Source: Solirubrobacter soli DSM 22325 (GTDB lineage: Bacteria > Actinomycetota > Thermoleophilia > Solirubrobacterales > Solirubrobacteraceae). Taken from it: a stretch of 64,000 nucleotides of DNA. Of this stretch, positions 45,288-54,195 are shown in pieces. Every line of letters begins with the position of its first letter. The stretch's first letter is position 1. The DNA is taken from the NCBI RefSeq assembly GCF_000423665.1, contig NZ_AUIK01000008.1, positions 527,025-591,024 on the forward strand. Direction: 5' to 3'. A model generated the notes under the pieces. That model saw only the letters and a list, made by a program, of their open reading frames with translations. It made no database searches and had not been told where the DNA came from. The position numbers were made by a program, and so were the translations under genes.

Positions 45288-46322
45288 TCAGACAGATGGC
45301 CGCAGCACCAGTGGCTCGGTGCGCGTCAGCCACCCCGCGGGGTCGCTCAGCTCAGCCACGGTGGGCATGGCCTCAGGCCCGATCCAGACCCGATTCAGGC
45401 CGCCAATACCGGCTCGCGCGACGACCCCGTCGCAGAACGCCTTGCCCTGCTCGTACTGGCGCAGCTTGAGGTCCATCCCGAGCAGCTTGTCGAGCAGCTT
45501 CAAGAAGCCGGAGCGGTCGCGGCGGCGCTTGCCGAGCGCGGACCGCAGCCCGGGCAGGTCGTCGAGGACGTCGGCGCCGACGGCATCCATCACGTGCTCG
45601 GCGTAGCCCTCCAGCACGGCCATGAACGCCTGCACGCGGTCGAGCACGTCGCGGCGGTCGGCGCCGATCATCAGCGTCGCCAGGCCGTCCTCGCGAGCCC
45701 GTTCGACGAGCTTGCGGAGATCTGTGACATCGGGCACACGGAACAGGCTGCGCGCGTTGAACTCGACCGCGCCGAGCAGCTCGCCCAGCATCTCCTTCAG
45801 GTGCGGGCGCAGCCACGGCACGCCGCCGAACTGCAACGCGTGCGTCATCTCGTGCAGCGCGACCCAGCGCAGGAGCTGGTCCGCGGGCGCGTCGAGCCCC
45901 TTCGCGGCGTGCGCGAGGTTGGGCGCGACGAACAGCAGCCGGGCCGGCTTCTCCGGCTCGAGCACGGGGAACTCGTACTGGCCGAGCACGCGGCCGGCGA
46001 GGAACCCGGAGACCGCGCCGGCCTCGATCGCCAGAAAGCCGCCGGCGATCGCGCCTAGGGCCCCGGAGTTGCCCGCGATCCGCTGCACGGCCGGCTCGAG
46101 CACCGCGGCGAGCGCGGCGAGGTTGGCCTCGATCCAGCCGGAGCGATCGACGGCCTCCGCGACGGGCACCGGCTTGGCCGGAACGAGCGCGGTGTATGCG
46201 GACACGAGCCGCTCAGCTTCTTCCGCCGGCCCCGCGAGTTCCTCGTACGGAGCGGGATCTCCGGCGGGCTGCAGGTTCGCGACGCCACGAGCGACGGTAC
46301 CGGCCAGCTTCCAATCGATCAC
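45288..46322 (-). CDS. Zinc-dependent metalloprotease family (DUF2342, F420-associated type)
   Basis: 344 residues. The zincin motif HEMTHALQFGGVPWLR (His, Glu, His) lies near residue 158, preceded by LLFVAPNLAHA and followed by LEGYAEHVMDAVGAD, which supplies the third ligand region. This protein family is found almost only in Actinobacteria and is annotated as a putative hydrolase or coenzyme-F420 biosynthesis-associated protein, but its substrate is unknown. It lacks a signal peptide. The start at 46322 is 20 bp downstream of the phosphatase stop on the same strand. Confidence 0.9.
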   Translation of the reverse strand: MIDWKLAGTVARGVANLQPAGDPAPYEELAGPAEEAERLVSAYTALVPAKPVPVAEAVDRSGWIEANLAALAAVLEPAVQRIAGNSGALGAIAGGFLAIEAGAVSGFLAGRVLGQYEFPVLEPEKPARLLFVAPNLAHAAKGLDAPADQLLRWVALHEMTHALQFGGVPWLRPHLKEMLGELLGAVEFNARSLFRVPDVTDLRKLVERAREDGLATLMIGADRRDVLDRVQAFMAVLEGYAEHVMDAVGADVLDDLPGLRSALGKRRRDRSGFLKLLDKLLGMDLKLRQYEQGKAFCDGVVARAGIGGLNRVWIGPEAMPTVAELSDPAGWLTRTEPLVLRPSV

Positions 46323-46342
46323 CTATCCCAGGATGGCAGGCG

Positions 46343-47188
46343 CTAACCCTGCGGCCACACGGGCACCTTCGCCACGTCTGCCAAGCCGGCCTGGGTGCGC
46401 GCGGCGATCACGGGCGAGTGGCCTTCGAGGTCCAGGGGCGCGCCCAGCGGGTCCGCGAAGGCGATGAAGGAGACCACCCCGCCCGCCTCGCGGACGATCA
46501 GCTGCGCCGCCGCGGCGTCGACGGCCCGGCACTTCTTCAGCGAGGCCATCGCGTCGAACCGAGCGGCGGCGACCTGGCACAGCGACACCGCGATCGCCCC
46601 GATCGCCCGGATCCGGTGCGTGGTCTCCTCGAGGGCGTCGACGGACTGGATGACCCAGCGCGGGTCGGCGGACTCGACGCCCACGACCTCGAGCTTGCCC
46701 AGCCGGTTGCGGCGCTCGACCAGCGTCGTGTCGAGCAGCACGCCGTCGAGTCGCGCACCGCCGCCGCGCCACGCGAGCCACTCCTCCTGCGGGCCGAAGT
46801 CCTGCACGAAGCCGAAGGTCACGTCCGCCATCGTCGGCCCGTCGGCGACGGCGACCGACAGCGCGTGGTGGGTGATCCCGCGCTTGGCGTTCAGGGAGCC
46901 GTCGATCGGGTCGATGATCACCCGCACGTCGTCGGAGCCGAAGTCGACGAGCCCGCGCTCCTCGCTGACGGCGCAGAAGCGCGCGCCCGCGTCATGCAGC
47001 GCGGCGAGCTCGCCGAAGACGATGTCCTCGGCCTCCTTGTCGATCTGGAGCGTGCGGTCGCCGCCCTCGCCGCGGGTGCCGGTCTCCACCACGCGCTCGG
47101 CGATCGTCGGGCGGGCGTCGAGCATCGCCGAGATCGCGGCCACCGACCGGCGGCACGCACCAAGCCAGTCGGGGGAATCGGCGGGCAT
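46343..47188 (-). CDS. Inositol-monophosphatase-family phosphatase
   Basis: 281 residues. Metal-site motifs: Glu in AVSEERG, DPIDGSLNAKRG (motif A) and AVDAAAAQLIVREAGGVVSF (motif B, with the WD pair replaced by VD). This is an archaeal-like/fructose-1,6-bisphosphatase-type IMPase, so the substrate may be inositol phosphate or a sugar bisphosphate. The ATG at 47188 is 18 bp from the divergent helicase start. A very long antisense frame extends upstream but is not coding. Confidence 0.92.
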   Translation of the reverse strand: MPADSPDWLGACRRSVAAISAMLDARPTIAERVVETGTRGEGGDRTLQIDKEAEDIVFGELAALHDAGARFCAVSEERGLVDFGSDDVRVIIDPIDGSLNAKRGITHHALSVAVADGPTMADVTFGFVQDFGPQEEWLAWRGGGARLDGVLLDTTLVERRNRLGKLEVVGVESADPRWVIQSVDALEETTHRIRAIGAIAVSLCQVAAARFDAMASLKKCRAVDAAAAQLIVREAGGVVSFIAFADPLGAPLDLEGHSPVIAARTQAGLADVAKVPVWPQG

Positions 47189-47206
47189 CGGGCCTATCCT
47201 ACGGCG

Positions 47207-50200
47207 GTGCCTGTGCTCACCTCCGCCCAGCGAGAGGCCGTCGAGCACGCCGGGGGCCCGCTGCTTGTACTCGGCGGTGCCGGAAGCGGGAAGACGACGG
47301 TCGTCGTCGAGCGTTTCGCGTGGCTCGCGGAGCGCTCCTCGCCCGAGGCCGTCCTGGGGTTGACGCTCGGCGACGGCGCGGCGGACCGCCTGCGCGAGCA
47401 GGTCGAGGACCGCATGGCGGTGCCCTACGAGGAGCTGTCGGTGACGACGTTCGGCGGCCTGTGCGCCCGGCTGCTGCGCGACGAGGCACTGGAAGCGGGG
47501 CTCGACCCCTTCGCCACGCCGGTCGCGGCGCCGGACCGGCTGGCGATGCTGCTCGAGCACATCGACGACCTGCCGCTCAAGCACCACGACCTGCGCGGGA
47601 ACCCGAGCGCCACCTTGGGGGCGATCGTCCGCCGGGTCGACCGCTTGAAGGACGAGCTGATCAGCGCCGCCGACTACCGGGCGTGGGCGGGGTCGCTGGC
47701 CGACGACCCGCGGGGCGCGCGCGAGCGCGAGTTCGCCGAGCTGTTCGCGGCGCACGACACGCTGCTGGCCGAAGCGGGCGCGTTGGACATCGGGGACCTC
47801 GTGCTGTACGCGTTCCGGCTGCTGCGTGAGAAGCCGCACGTGCGCTCGCGCCTGTCCGCGCGCTACACGCACGTGTTGGTGGACGAGCTGCAGGACGCGA
47901 GCTTCGCGCAGGGTCTGCTGTTGCGGTTGCTCGTGGGCGAGCACGGCGGGATCTCCGCGTTCGCCGACGACGACCAGGCGATCCACCGCTTCCGCGGCGC
48001 CGCGACCAAGAACATCCGCGACTTCCGGGCGGAGTGGCCGCTGGCTACGGTCGTGCGGCTCGATGCGTCGCAGCGCTTCGGCGCGCGGCTGCTGGCCGCG
48101 GCGGACGCGGTGGTCGCGCCGATCGAGGACCGGCTGGAGAAGGCGCTGAGCGCGGCGCCGGGCGGCGAGGTCGCCTTCTGGCGCTGCGCGTCCGAGCGGG
48201 CGCAGGCACAGGCGGTGGCGGCCGAGGTCGAACGGCTGATCTCGCGCGGCGAGGCGGCGCCGGAGGACGTGTGCGTACTCGTCCGCTCGGTGCGGGCGGA
48301 GGGTCAGGCGGTGGCGGTGGCGTTCGAGGAGCGCGCCGTGCCGTACCACCTGAGCGGGGCGGCGGCGTTCTTCCAGCGGGCGGAGGTCCGTGACCTCCTG
48401 GCATGGCTGCGGCTGCTGGTGGACCCGGGCGACGCGGGCGCCGTGGTGCGTGCGCTGGCGCGGCCGCCGGTCGAGCTGCGGGCGATCGACCTCGCGCGGG
48501 TGACCCAGATCGCGCGGCGGCGCAAGCTCGACATGGTCGCGGCCTTGAGCGCTGCGCTGGAGTCGCCGCAGATCCCGCCCGAGGCGCGCGAGCGGATCGT
48601 CACGTTCCTGAAGCTCTACCGGAGCGCCGCGGGCGCGCTGGACTCGTCGCGACCGGACCTCTACGTGCACCGGTTGGTCGAGCGGCTCGGGCTGCGGCGG
48701 CAGTTGCTGTTCGCGGCCACGACCGAGGTGGTCGAGCGGTTGCGCAACCTGGCGCGGTTCGCCGAGCTGGCCGCGGCGTACGTGCGACGCGCGCCGCAGG
48801 CGACGGCGCGCGAGTTCGCCCGCTCGATCGCCGCCGTCGCCGACGCCGGCCTGCGCGAGGAGGAGGCCGCCGACGGCGAGCGGGCGCGGGGCGTGCGGGT
48901 GATGACGATGCACGACGCCAAGGGCCACGAGTTCGAGCATGTGTACGTGCTCGGCCTGATGAGCGCGCGCATGCCGGGCCCGCGCCGGCAGTCGATGGAG
49001 CCGATCCCGGACGCGCTGATCAAGGAGACCGTGCCGCCGCTGTCGCGGGGGGCGCACAACGCCGAGATGCGGCGACTGCTGCACGTGGCGATGACGAGAG
49101 CCCGCCGCCGGCTCGTCCTGGCCTATCCGGAGCGCACGGATCGCGGGGCGATCCAGCAGCCCTCGCCGTTCGCCGAGGAGGCGCGCGCGGCGGTCGCGGG
49201 CGAGTGGGAGGCGAAGGAGGAGGAGCTCTTCGGCCCCGCCGAGACGCTCCAGTCGACGTTCCGGCTGCTGCGCGACGAGCTGCTCACGACCGTCGCCCAG
49301 GTGGGCGGGCGGCTCGGGGAGCTGCGCTTCGACACCGACCTGGACGTGTCCCACGCCGTCGTCAGGTACCTGGAGCTGATCAAGCTCAGCGCGTTGCTCG
49401 AGCGCACGCGCACCGGCGGGATGTCGGTCGAGGAGGCGCTGCCGGAGATCAACACGCGGCTGCTGCAGTCCTCGACGAGCGAGCAGCGCGAGATCTTCGA
49501 GACCAGCGCGCTTGACGATTATCTGCTCGACGCCGAACGCGACGAACGTTTGCGCGCCCGCGCCGTCGCCGCACGAAACGAACCCTCGCTGGATCCCTTC
49601 CTGCCGAAACGCGGCGGCGGGCTGCTGCTGAGCGCGACCGACATCGAGACCTACCGGACGTGCCCGCTGAAGTACAAGTTCGCGCGGGTCTTCCGGATTC
49701 CCAGCGAGCCGACGATGAACCAGCGGTTCGGCATCCTCGTCCATCAGGTCCTGGAGCGCTACCACGGCGGCTCCGGCGAGCCGGGCCTGCCCGAGCTCTT
49801 GGGGTTGTTGGAGGCGGGCTGGCGCCGCGGCGGCTTCGGCGATTCCGAGGAGGAGCGCCAGTTCCGCGCCAAGGCCACCCAGGCACTGGTCCGCTACCAC
49901 GACCGCTTCAAGGAGGAGGACGGGGAGCCCGTCTGGTTCGAGCGCGCCTTCCAGTTCCGCCTCGGCCCCCACCTGCTGCGCGGCCGCGTCGACCGCGTCG
50001 ACCGGCTGCCCGACGGCGGCTACGAGCTGATCGACTACAAGACCGGCCGTCCCAAGACCGCCGCCCAACTGCGCGAGGACGTCCAGCTCTCTTTGTATGC
50101 CGTCGGCGCCCGCGAGTCCTGGGAGCTGGAAGCCGCCTCGCAGTCCTACTACTACGTCCTCGACGACGAGAAGGTCCCGGTCGAGCGGTCAGAAGAGGAC

Positions 50201-50332
50201 CGCGACTGGATCACCGAGACCGTCTTCACCGTCGCCGACGGCATCCAAGCCCAGGGCTTCGAGCCGACCCCGTCCTGGTCGGCCTGCTCGATGTGCGACT
50301 ACCGCATCGCCTGCCCCGCCGCGGAGCGGTAG
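47207..50332 (+). CDS. UvrD/AdnB-like helicase fused to a PD-(D/E)XK nuclease
   Basis: 1041 residues. Superfamily-1A helicase: Walker A GGAGSGKTTVV (about 21-31), motif II VDELQDASF, motif III ADDDQAIHRFRGA, VRVMTMHDAKGHEFEHVYVL and MTRARRRLVLAYP. The C-terminal 250 residues form a RecB-like nuclease: GRVDRVDRLPDGGYELIDYK (Asp and the ELIDYK core). Cysteines in YRTCPLKYKF and ACSMCDYRIACP match the AddB/AdnB 4Fe-4S staple. It probably processes DNA double-strand ends. Motif Ia is unusual (LTLGDGAADRL, where TNKAA is normal). Start GTG 47207. Confidence 0.92.
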   Translation: MPVLTSAQREAVEHAGGPLLVLGGAGSGKTTVVVERFAWLAERSSPEAVLGLTLGDGAADRLREQVEDRMAVPYEELSVTTFGGLCARLLRDEALEAGLDPFATPVAAPDRLAMLLEHIDDLPLKHHDLRGNPSATLGAIVRRVDRLKDELISAADYRAWAGSLADDPRGAREREFAELFAAHDTLLAEAGALDIGDLVLYAFRLLREKPHVRSRLSARYTHVLVDELQDASFAQGLLLRLLVGEHGGISAFADDDQAIHRFRGAATKNIRDFRAEWPLATVVRLDASQRFGARLLAAADAVVAPIEDRLEKALSAAPGGEVAFWRCASERAQAQAVAAEVERLISRGEAAPEDVCVLVRSVRAEGQAVAVAFEERAVPYHLSGAAAFFQRAEVRDLLAWLRLLVDPGDAGAVVRALARPPVELRAIDLARVTQIARRRKLDMVAALSAALESPQIPPEARERIVTFLKLYRSAAGALDSSRPDLYVHRLVERLGLRRQLLFAATTEVVERLRNLARFAELAAAYVRRAPQATAREFARSIAAVADAGLREEEAADGERARGVRVMTMHDAKGHEFEHVYVLGLMSARMPGPRRQSMEPIPDALIKETVPPLSRGAHNAEMRRLLHVAMTRARRRLVLAYPERTDRGAIQQPSPFAEEARAAVAGEWEAKEEELFGPAETLQSTFRLLRDELLTTVAQVGGRLGELRFDTDLDVSHAVVRYLELIKLSALLERTRTGGMSVEEALPEINTRLLQSSTSEQREIFETSALDDYLLDAERDERLRARAVAARNEPSLDPFLPKRGGGLLLSATDIETYRTCPLKYKFARVFRIPSEPTMNQRFGILVHQVLERYHGGSGEPGLPELLGLLEAGWRRGGFGDSEEERQFRAKATQALVRYHDRFKEEDGEPVWFERAFQFRLGPHLLRGRVDRVDRLPDGGYELIDYKTGRPKTAAQLREDVQLSLYAVGARESWELEAASQSYYYVLDDEKVPVERSEEDRDWITETVFTVADGIQAQGFEPTPSWSACSMCDYRIACPAAER

Positions 50333-50334
50333 GG

Positions 50335-51204
50335 CTACTCCTCGCCGCGCTGGCGCAGGAAGCGCTGGAACTCGCGGGCGAGCACGTCGCCGCTCGGCAG
50401 TGAGCCGGGGTCGGGGCGGCCTGACTCCTCGTCGGCGGCGCGTTCCAACCGCTCCACGAACGCCTGGACGTCCGGGTCGAGCTCGACCGCGCGGCTCACC
50501 TGCTGCTCGTAGTCGTTCGCCGCGTCCTCGAGGTCGGTGGCGTCGACGGTGACGCCGACCAGCGACTCCAGGCGCCGCAGCAAGGCCAGCGCGCCCTTCG
50601 GGTTCGGCGCGACCGCGACGTAGTGCGGCACCGCCGCCCACAACGACGCGGCGGGAAGGCCCGCGTCCTGGAAGCCCTGGTGGAGCACGCCCACGATGCC
50701 CGTCGGGCCCTCGTAGGTCGGCGGCTGCAACGCCAGGCGCTGGATCAGGCCCGGATCGGTCGCGTGGGCGCTCACAGAGACCGGGCGCGAGTGCGGGACG
50801 TCCGCGAGTAAGGCGCCCAGCAGCACGGCCATCTGCACACCGAGCGCCTCGGCCAGATCGACGACGGTCTTGGTGAAGGTGCGCCAGCGGAACGCGGGCT
50901 CGGGGCCGCTCAGCAGGATCAGGTCGCGCGGGGCGCGCGGAATCCTGACGGCGTGGATCTCGAACTCGGGCCAGTCGATGGTCCGCGTGATGCCGTCCTC
51001 CAGGCGCACCATCGGGCGCGTGGCCTGGAAATCGACGAACTCCTCCGGGTCGATCCGCGCGAACGACTCGGCGCCGAGGCTGCCGGCGATGAAGGTCAGG
51101 GCGGAGGTGGCGGATTCGCCCGCGTCGTTCCAGCCTTTGAACGCGCAGACCAGCGCCGGGGCCCGGAGCCCATCTGGACGACGCTCCCAACGCAACGGCT
51201 GCAT
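50335..51204 (-). CDS. PAC2-family protein
   Basis: 289 residues, PAC2 fold related to proteasome assembly chaperones and common in Actinobacteria, which may carry proteasomes. Typical stretches: PALVCAFKGWNDAGESATSA near the N-terminus, LILLSGPEPAFRWRTF, and AASLWAAVPHYVAVAPNPKG. Activity is not established. The ATG at 51204 has GGA in the ribosome site (GTGGAATCA); GTG at 51213 is an alternative. The gene starts 37 bp from the divergent YhaM-like gene and ends 2 bp from the convergent helicase gene. Confidence 0.88.
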   Translation of the reverse strand: MQPLRWERRPDGLRAPALVCAFKGWNDAGESATSALTFIAGSLGAESFARIDPEEFVDFQATRPMVRLEDGITRTIDWPEFEIHAVRIPRAPRDLILLSGPEPAFRWRTFTKTVVDLAEALGVQMAVLLGALLADVPHSRPVSVSAHATDPGLIQRLALQPPTYEGPTGIVGVLHQGFQDAGLPAASLWAAVPHYVAVAPNPKGALALLRRLESLVGVTVDATDLEDAANDYEQQVSRAVELDPDVQAFVERLERAADEESGRPDPGSLPSGDVLAREFQRFLRQRGEE

Positions 51205-51240
51205 TGATTCCACGGTACCGCGTCCGCTGCTTCGGCCACC

Positions 51241-52110
51241 ATGGACGGGATGTCCTCAGCCGAGGTCACGATCGCCGGATTGCGCGCGGGGGACGCCGTC
51301 GACGCCGTCTTCGCCTGCTCGCGCAAGGACCGCCTCACCGCGCGGTCGGGGACCCCGTACCTGGCGCTCGAGCTGCGCGACCGGACGGGCGCGATCCAGG
51401 CGCGGGCGTTCAAGGACGCCGACGTGCTCTCGGGGCGCTTCGAGCGCGGCGACCTCGTCCGCGTCGCCGGGCGGGTGGAGCGCTTCCGCGACGAGCTGCA
51501 GCTCGATGTGCGCAACATCGCCAAAGCCGAGCAGGCGGACCCCGCGGCATTCCTGCCGGTCGCGTACCGCAACGTCGAGGAGCTCGAAGGCTTCCTGGAG
51601 CATCTGGCGCGCGAGGTCCACGACCCGGCGTATGCGCAGCTGCTGCAGAACCTGCTCAGCGACACGGCGCTGAGGGCGGCGTTGCGCCGCGCCCCCTGCA
51701 CCCGCCAGGGCCACCACGCCTACCTCGGCGGCCTGCTCGAGCACACCGTCGCCGTCGGCACGCTCGCGCTCGAATGCGCCCAGCTGCATCCGCGTCTGAA
51801 CCCGGACCTGCTCGTCACGGCGGCGCTCGTGCACGACATCGGCAAGACGCGCGAGTTCACGTACGGCGCCGAGATCGGCCTGACCGACGAAGGCCGGCTC
51901 CTCGGCCACATCGTGCTCGGCCAGCAGATCCTCGACCGCTACGACCTCCCGGACGACCGGCGGCTCGCGCTCGCGCACTGCGTTCTCACCCACCACGGCG
52001 CCCAGAACGCGCCCGGCGGGAGGTTCGGGAGCGCCGAAGCCCTCGCGCTGTACCGCTTGAACGCGCTCGACGCCTCGGTCAAGGGCGCGCTCGAGCACGG
52101 GCTACCATAG
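51241..52110 (+). CDS. YhaM-like 3'-5' exoribonuclease (OB-fold plus HD domain)
   Basis: 289 residues. An N-terminal OB-fold (about 5-95, YLALELRDRTGAIQARAFKD) precedes an HD phosphohydrolase domain: HHAYLGGLLEHTVAVG (first His), ALVHDIGKTREF (His-Asp) and LTHHGAQNAPGG. This layout is that of YhaM, a metal-dependent 3'-5' exonuclease. Start ATG at 51241; ATG 51250 is also possible. Confidence 0.9.
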   Translation: MDGMSSAEVTIAGLRAGDAVDAVFACSRKDRLTARSGTPYLALELRDRTGAIQARAFKDADVLSGRFERGDLVRVAGRVERFRDELQLDVRNIAKAEQADPAAFLPVAYRNVEELEGFLEHLAREVHDPAYAQLLQNLLSDTALRAALRRAPCTRQGHHAYLGGLLEHTVAVGTLALECAQLHPRLNPDLLVTAALVHDIGKTREFTYGAEIGLTDEGRLLGHIVLGQQILDRYDLPDDRRLALAHCVLTHHGAQNAPGGRFGSAEALALYRLNALDASVKGALEHGLP

Positions 52111-52116
52111 GCAACC

Positions 52117-53052
52117 ATGCGGTTGCTCATTCTCGGCGGAACGGTCTTCCTCGGCCGCCACGTCGTCGACGCCGCGCTCGCGCGCGGCCACGACGTGACG
52201 ATCTTCACGCGCGGCAAGCACGGCACCGGTCCCGACGGCGTCCAGCACATCGCGGGCGACCGCGCCGACGTGACACCGCTCGCGGGCGGCAGCTGGGACG
52301 CCGCGATCGACACCTCCGGCTACGACCCGGCGCACGTGGCCGCGTCGAGCGCCCTGGACGTCGGCCACTACGTCTTCGTCTCCAGCTGCAACGCCTACCC
52401 CGACTGGCCTGACAAGCCCGTCGACGAGGACTCCCCCACCTGGCAGGACGGCGAGGGCTACGGCCCGGACAAGGCGGCGGCCGAGCGCCACGTGCTCGCA
52501 CGCGACGGCGCGGTGGTCCGCGCCGGGCTGATCGTCGGCCCGCACGACAACGTCTTCCGCCTCCCCTGGTGGGTGAGGCGTATCCGCGAGGGTGGAGCGG
52601 TCCCCGCGCCCGGCCGCCCGGACCGCCCGCTGCAGATCATCGACGCGCGCGACCTCGCCGCCTTCCTCCTGCACCTCGCGGAGACGCACACCAGCGGCGC
52701 CTTCAACGGCACCGCCCCGATCGGCCAGACCACGATGGAGGAGCTGTTGCGCGCCGCCGGCGACGCCGAGCTGCGCTGGATCGACGACGACAAGCTCGAA
52801 CAGGCCGGCGTCGAGCCGTGGATCGAGCTGCCGCTCTGGCTCCCGGAGCGCTACGAGGGAACGTGGGCGATCGACACCGCCAAGGCCCAGGCCGCCGGCC
52901 TGCGCACCCGCCCCGTCCAGGAGACCGTCGACGACATCGCAAGATGGCTGGAAAGCGGCGGTGAGGACGAGCTGGATGAGTGGCGTTCCGAGCATCGTCC
53001 AGGGAAGATGAGCCGCGAACGCGAGGAGGCGCTTTTCCGACTTCTGTGCTAG
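52117..53052 (+). CDS. NAD(P)-dependent extended short-chain dehydrogenase/epimerase
   Basis: 311 residues. Rossmann motif LLILGGTVFLGRHVV, then a catalytic YGPDKAAAE (Tyr-x-x-x-Lys) and the substrate domain RPVQETVDDIARWL. It resembles the atypical reductase/epimerase group found in Actinobacteria and plant chloroplast RNA-binding relatives (CSP41-like); the substrate is unknown. It starts 6 bp after the YhaM-like gene, so the two may be one operon. Its stop is 3 bp before the iron-box region of the efe operon. Confidence 0.85.
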   Translation: MRLLILGGTVFLGRHVVDAALARGHDVTIFTRGKHGTGPDGVQHIAGDRADVTPLAGGSWDAAIDTSGYDPAHVAASSALDVGHYVFVSSCNAYPDWPDKPVDEDSPTWQDGEGYGPDKAAAERHVLARDGAVVRAGLIVGPHDNVFRLPWWVRRIREGGAVPAPGRPDRPLQIIDARDLAAFLLHLAETHTSGAFNGTAPIGQTTMEELLRAAGDAELRWIDDDKLEQAGVEPWIELPLWLPERYEGTWAIDTAKAQAAGLRTRPVQETVDDIARWLESGGEDELDEWRSEHRPGKMSREREEALFRLLC

Positions 53053-53055
53053 GAA

Positions 53056-53087
53056 TTAGGCCCGCCTAACGAGTTTGGGCGCCCTAA
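53056..53087 (+). promoter_or_regulatory. DtxR/IdeR-like iron box upstream of the EfeO-FTR1 operon
   Basis: TTAGGC (53056-53061), CC, GCCTAA (53064-53069): a perfect 14-bp palindrome with the pattern TTAGGCNNNCCTAA shared with the heme-locus box at 28000. A third half-site GCCCTAA lies at 53081-53087. The start codon of the lipoprotein is at 53104, so the site covers the likely promoter. Confidence 0.72.
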
Positions 53088-53103
53088 CCAACGCTCTGGA
53101 GTC

Positions 53104-54195
53104 ATGCGCCGCTTCTTCACTCTGCTGGTCGTCGGCTGCCTCGCCCTCGTGGGCTGCGGCGGCTCGGACGACGACAAGAACGAGACCACGCCCAAGGCGA
53201 CGCCGGCCGCTCAAGCGGACGTCGATCTCACCCCGATCAAGGACTACCTGCTCGAGCACACCGACCGGCTCGTGACGTCCACGGAGCTGCTCCAGCGCGA
53301 CGCGCAGGAGTACTACAACCTCGCCGAGGCGGCGGACTTCGACTACGCGAAGATGCTCGAGGACAACCGCGAGGAAGTCCAGACGGCGATCAAGGAGCTT
53401 CAGGGCGCCCACATCCAGGCCAACCCGGCCTACGAGGAGATGGAGGGCGTCGTCGCCGGCGTCCCGTCGCTCGCGGACTACGACGTGATCATCGACGCCG
53501 GCGCCGACGGCTCGGACCCCGAGAACGCCGTGCCGTTCAGCCTGACCACGAAGGCCGGCAAGGAGTTCAAGCAGCCGGGCAACTTCTTCGCCCTGATCGA
53601 GACCTCGGTCTTCGGCACCGAGCCGAAGTTCCAGGCCAAGGGCGTGACGGCAGACCTCGACGGCAACGGCAAGGTCGAGTTCCCCGAGGCGCTCCCGGAC
53701 GCCGACTTCCTGCTCGCCGCCGCGACCGACTTCGTCAAGTACGCGAAGGAGCTCGACACCAAGGCCAAGGAGTGGCAGCCGACGCTCGAGGACGCCTACA
53801 CGGCCGTGGTCGTGATGACGCCGACCATGTCCGAGTACTTCTCCGCCTGGAAGAACTCGCGCTTCATCGCCGGCGGCAAGGCCGAGGAGAAGGGCTTCGT
53901 CGCCACCTCGCGCCTGCAGGACATCCGCGACATCCTCGGCGGCATCGTCCTGATCTACGACTCGATCCAGCCGAGCGTCGAGAAGGTCAACTCCGACCAG
54001 GCGCTGCAGACCAAGACCGACCTCGAGAAGCTGCACCAGTTCGCGGGCCGGCTGCTGACCGAGGAGGAGGGCGGGAAGAAGTTCACCGCCTCCGACGCCG
54101 ACACGCTCGGCACCGAGGCCCAGCGCAACGCCGAGGCGATCGCCGGCCAGGTCTCGCAGGCGGCGGGCCAGCTCGGACTCAAGCTGGAGGACTGA
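53104..54195 (+). CDS. efeO: EfeO-like iron-binding lipoprotein (imelysin/peptidase-M75 domain)
   Basis: 363 residues. Lipoprotein signal with lipobox LVGC (Cys18) and an Asp/Thr linker. The helical M75 domain contains VDLTPIKDYLLEHTDRLVTS, EYFSAWKNSRFIAGGKAEEK (the conserved GxHxxE region of EfeO-type proteins is altered) and VATSRLQDIRDILGGIVLIY. EfeO delivers iron to the EfeU/FTR1 permease. The downstream gene begins 1 bp before this stop (TGATG), and that gene is an FTR1 permease, so the pair is an iron-uptake operon without EfeB in view. Confidence 0.85.
   Translation: MRRFFTLLVVGCLALVGCGGSDDDKNETTPKATPAAQADVDLTPIKDYLLEHTDRLVTSTELLQRDAQEYYNLAEAADFDYAKMLEDNREEVQTAIKELQGAHIQANPAYEEMEGVVAGVPSLADYDVIIDAGADGSDPENAVPFSLTTKAGKEFKQPGNFFALIETSVFGTEPKFQAKGVTADLDGNGKVEFPEALPDADFLLAAATDFVKYAKELDTKAKEWQPTLEDAYTAVVVMTPTMSEYFSAWKNSRFIAGGKAEEKGFVATSRLQDIRDILGGIVLIYDSIQPSVEKVNSDQALQTKTDLEKLHQFAGRLLTEEEGGKKFTASDADTLGTEAQRNAEAIAGQVSQAAGQLGLKLED

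Noticed and set aside
46343..50068. A 1241-codon minus-strand frame opposite the UvrD-like helicase.
   Set aside because: The final 281 codons are the real phosphatase; everything upstream is an antisense shadow of the helicase, without domains.
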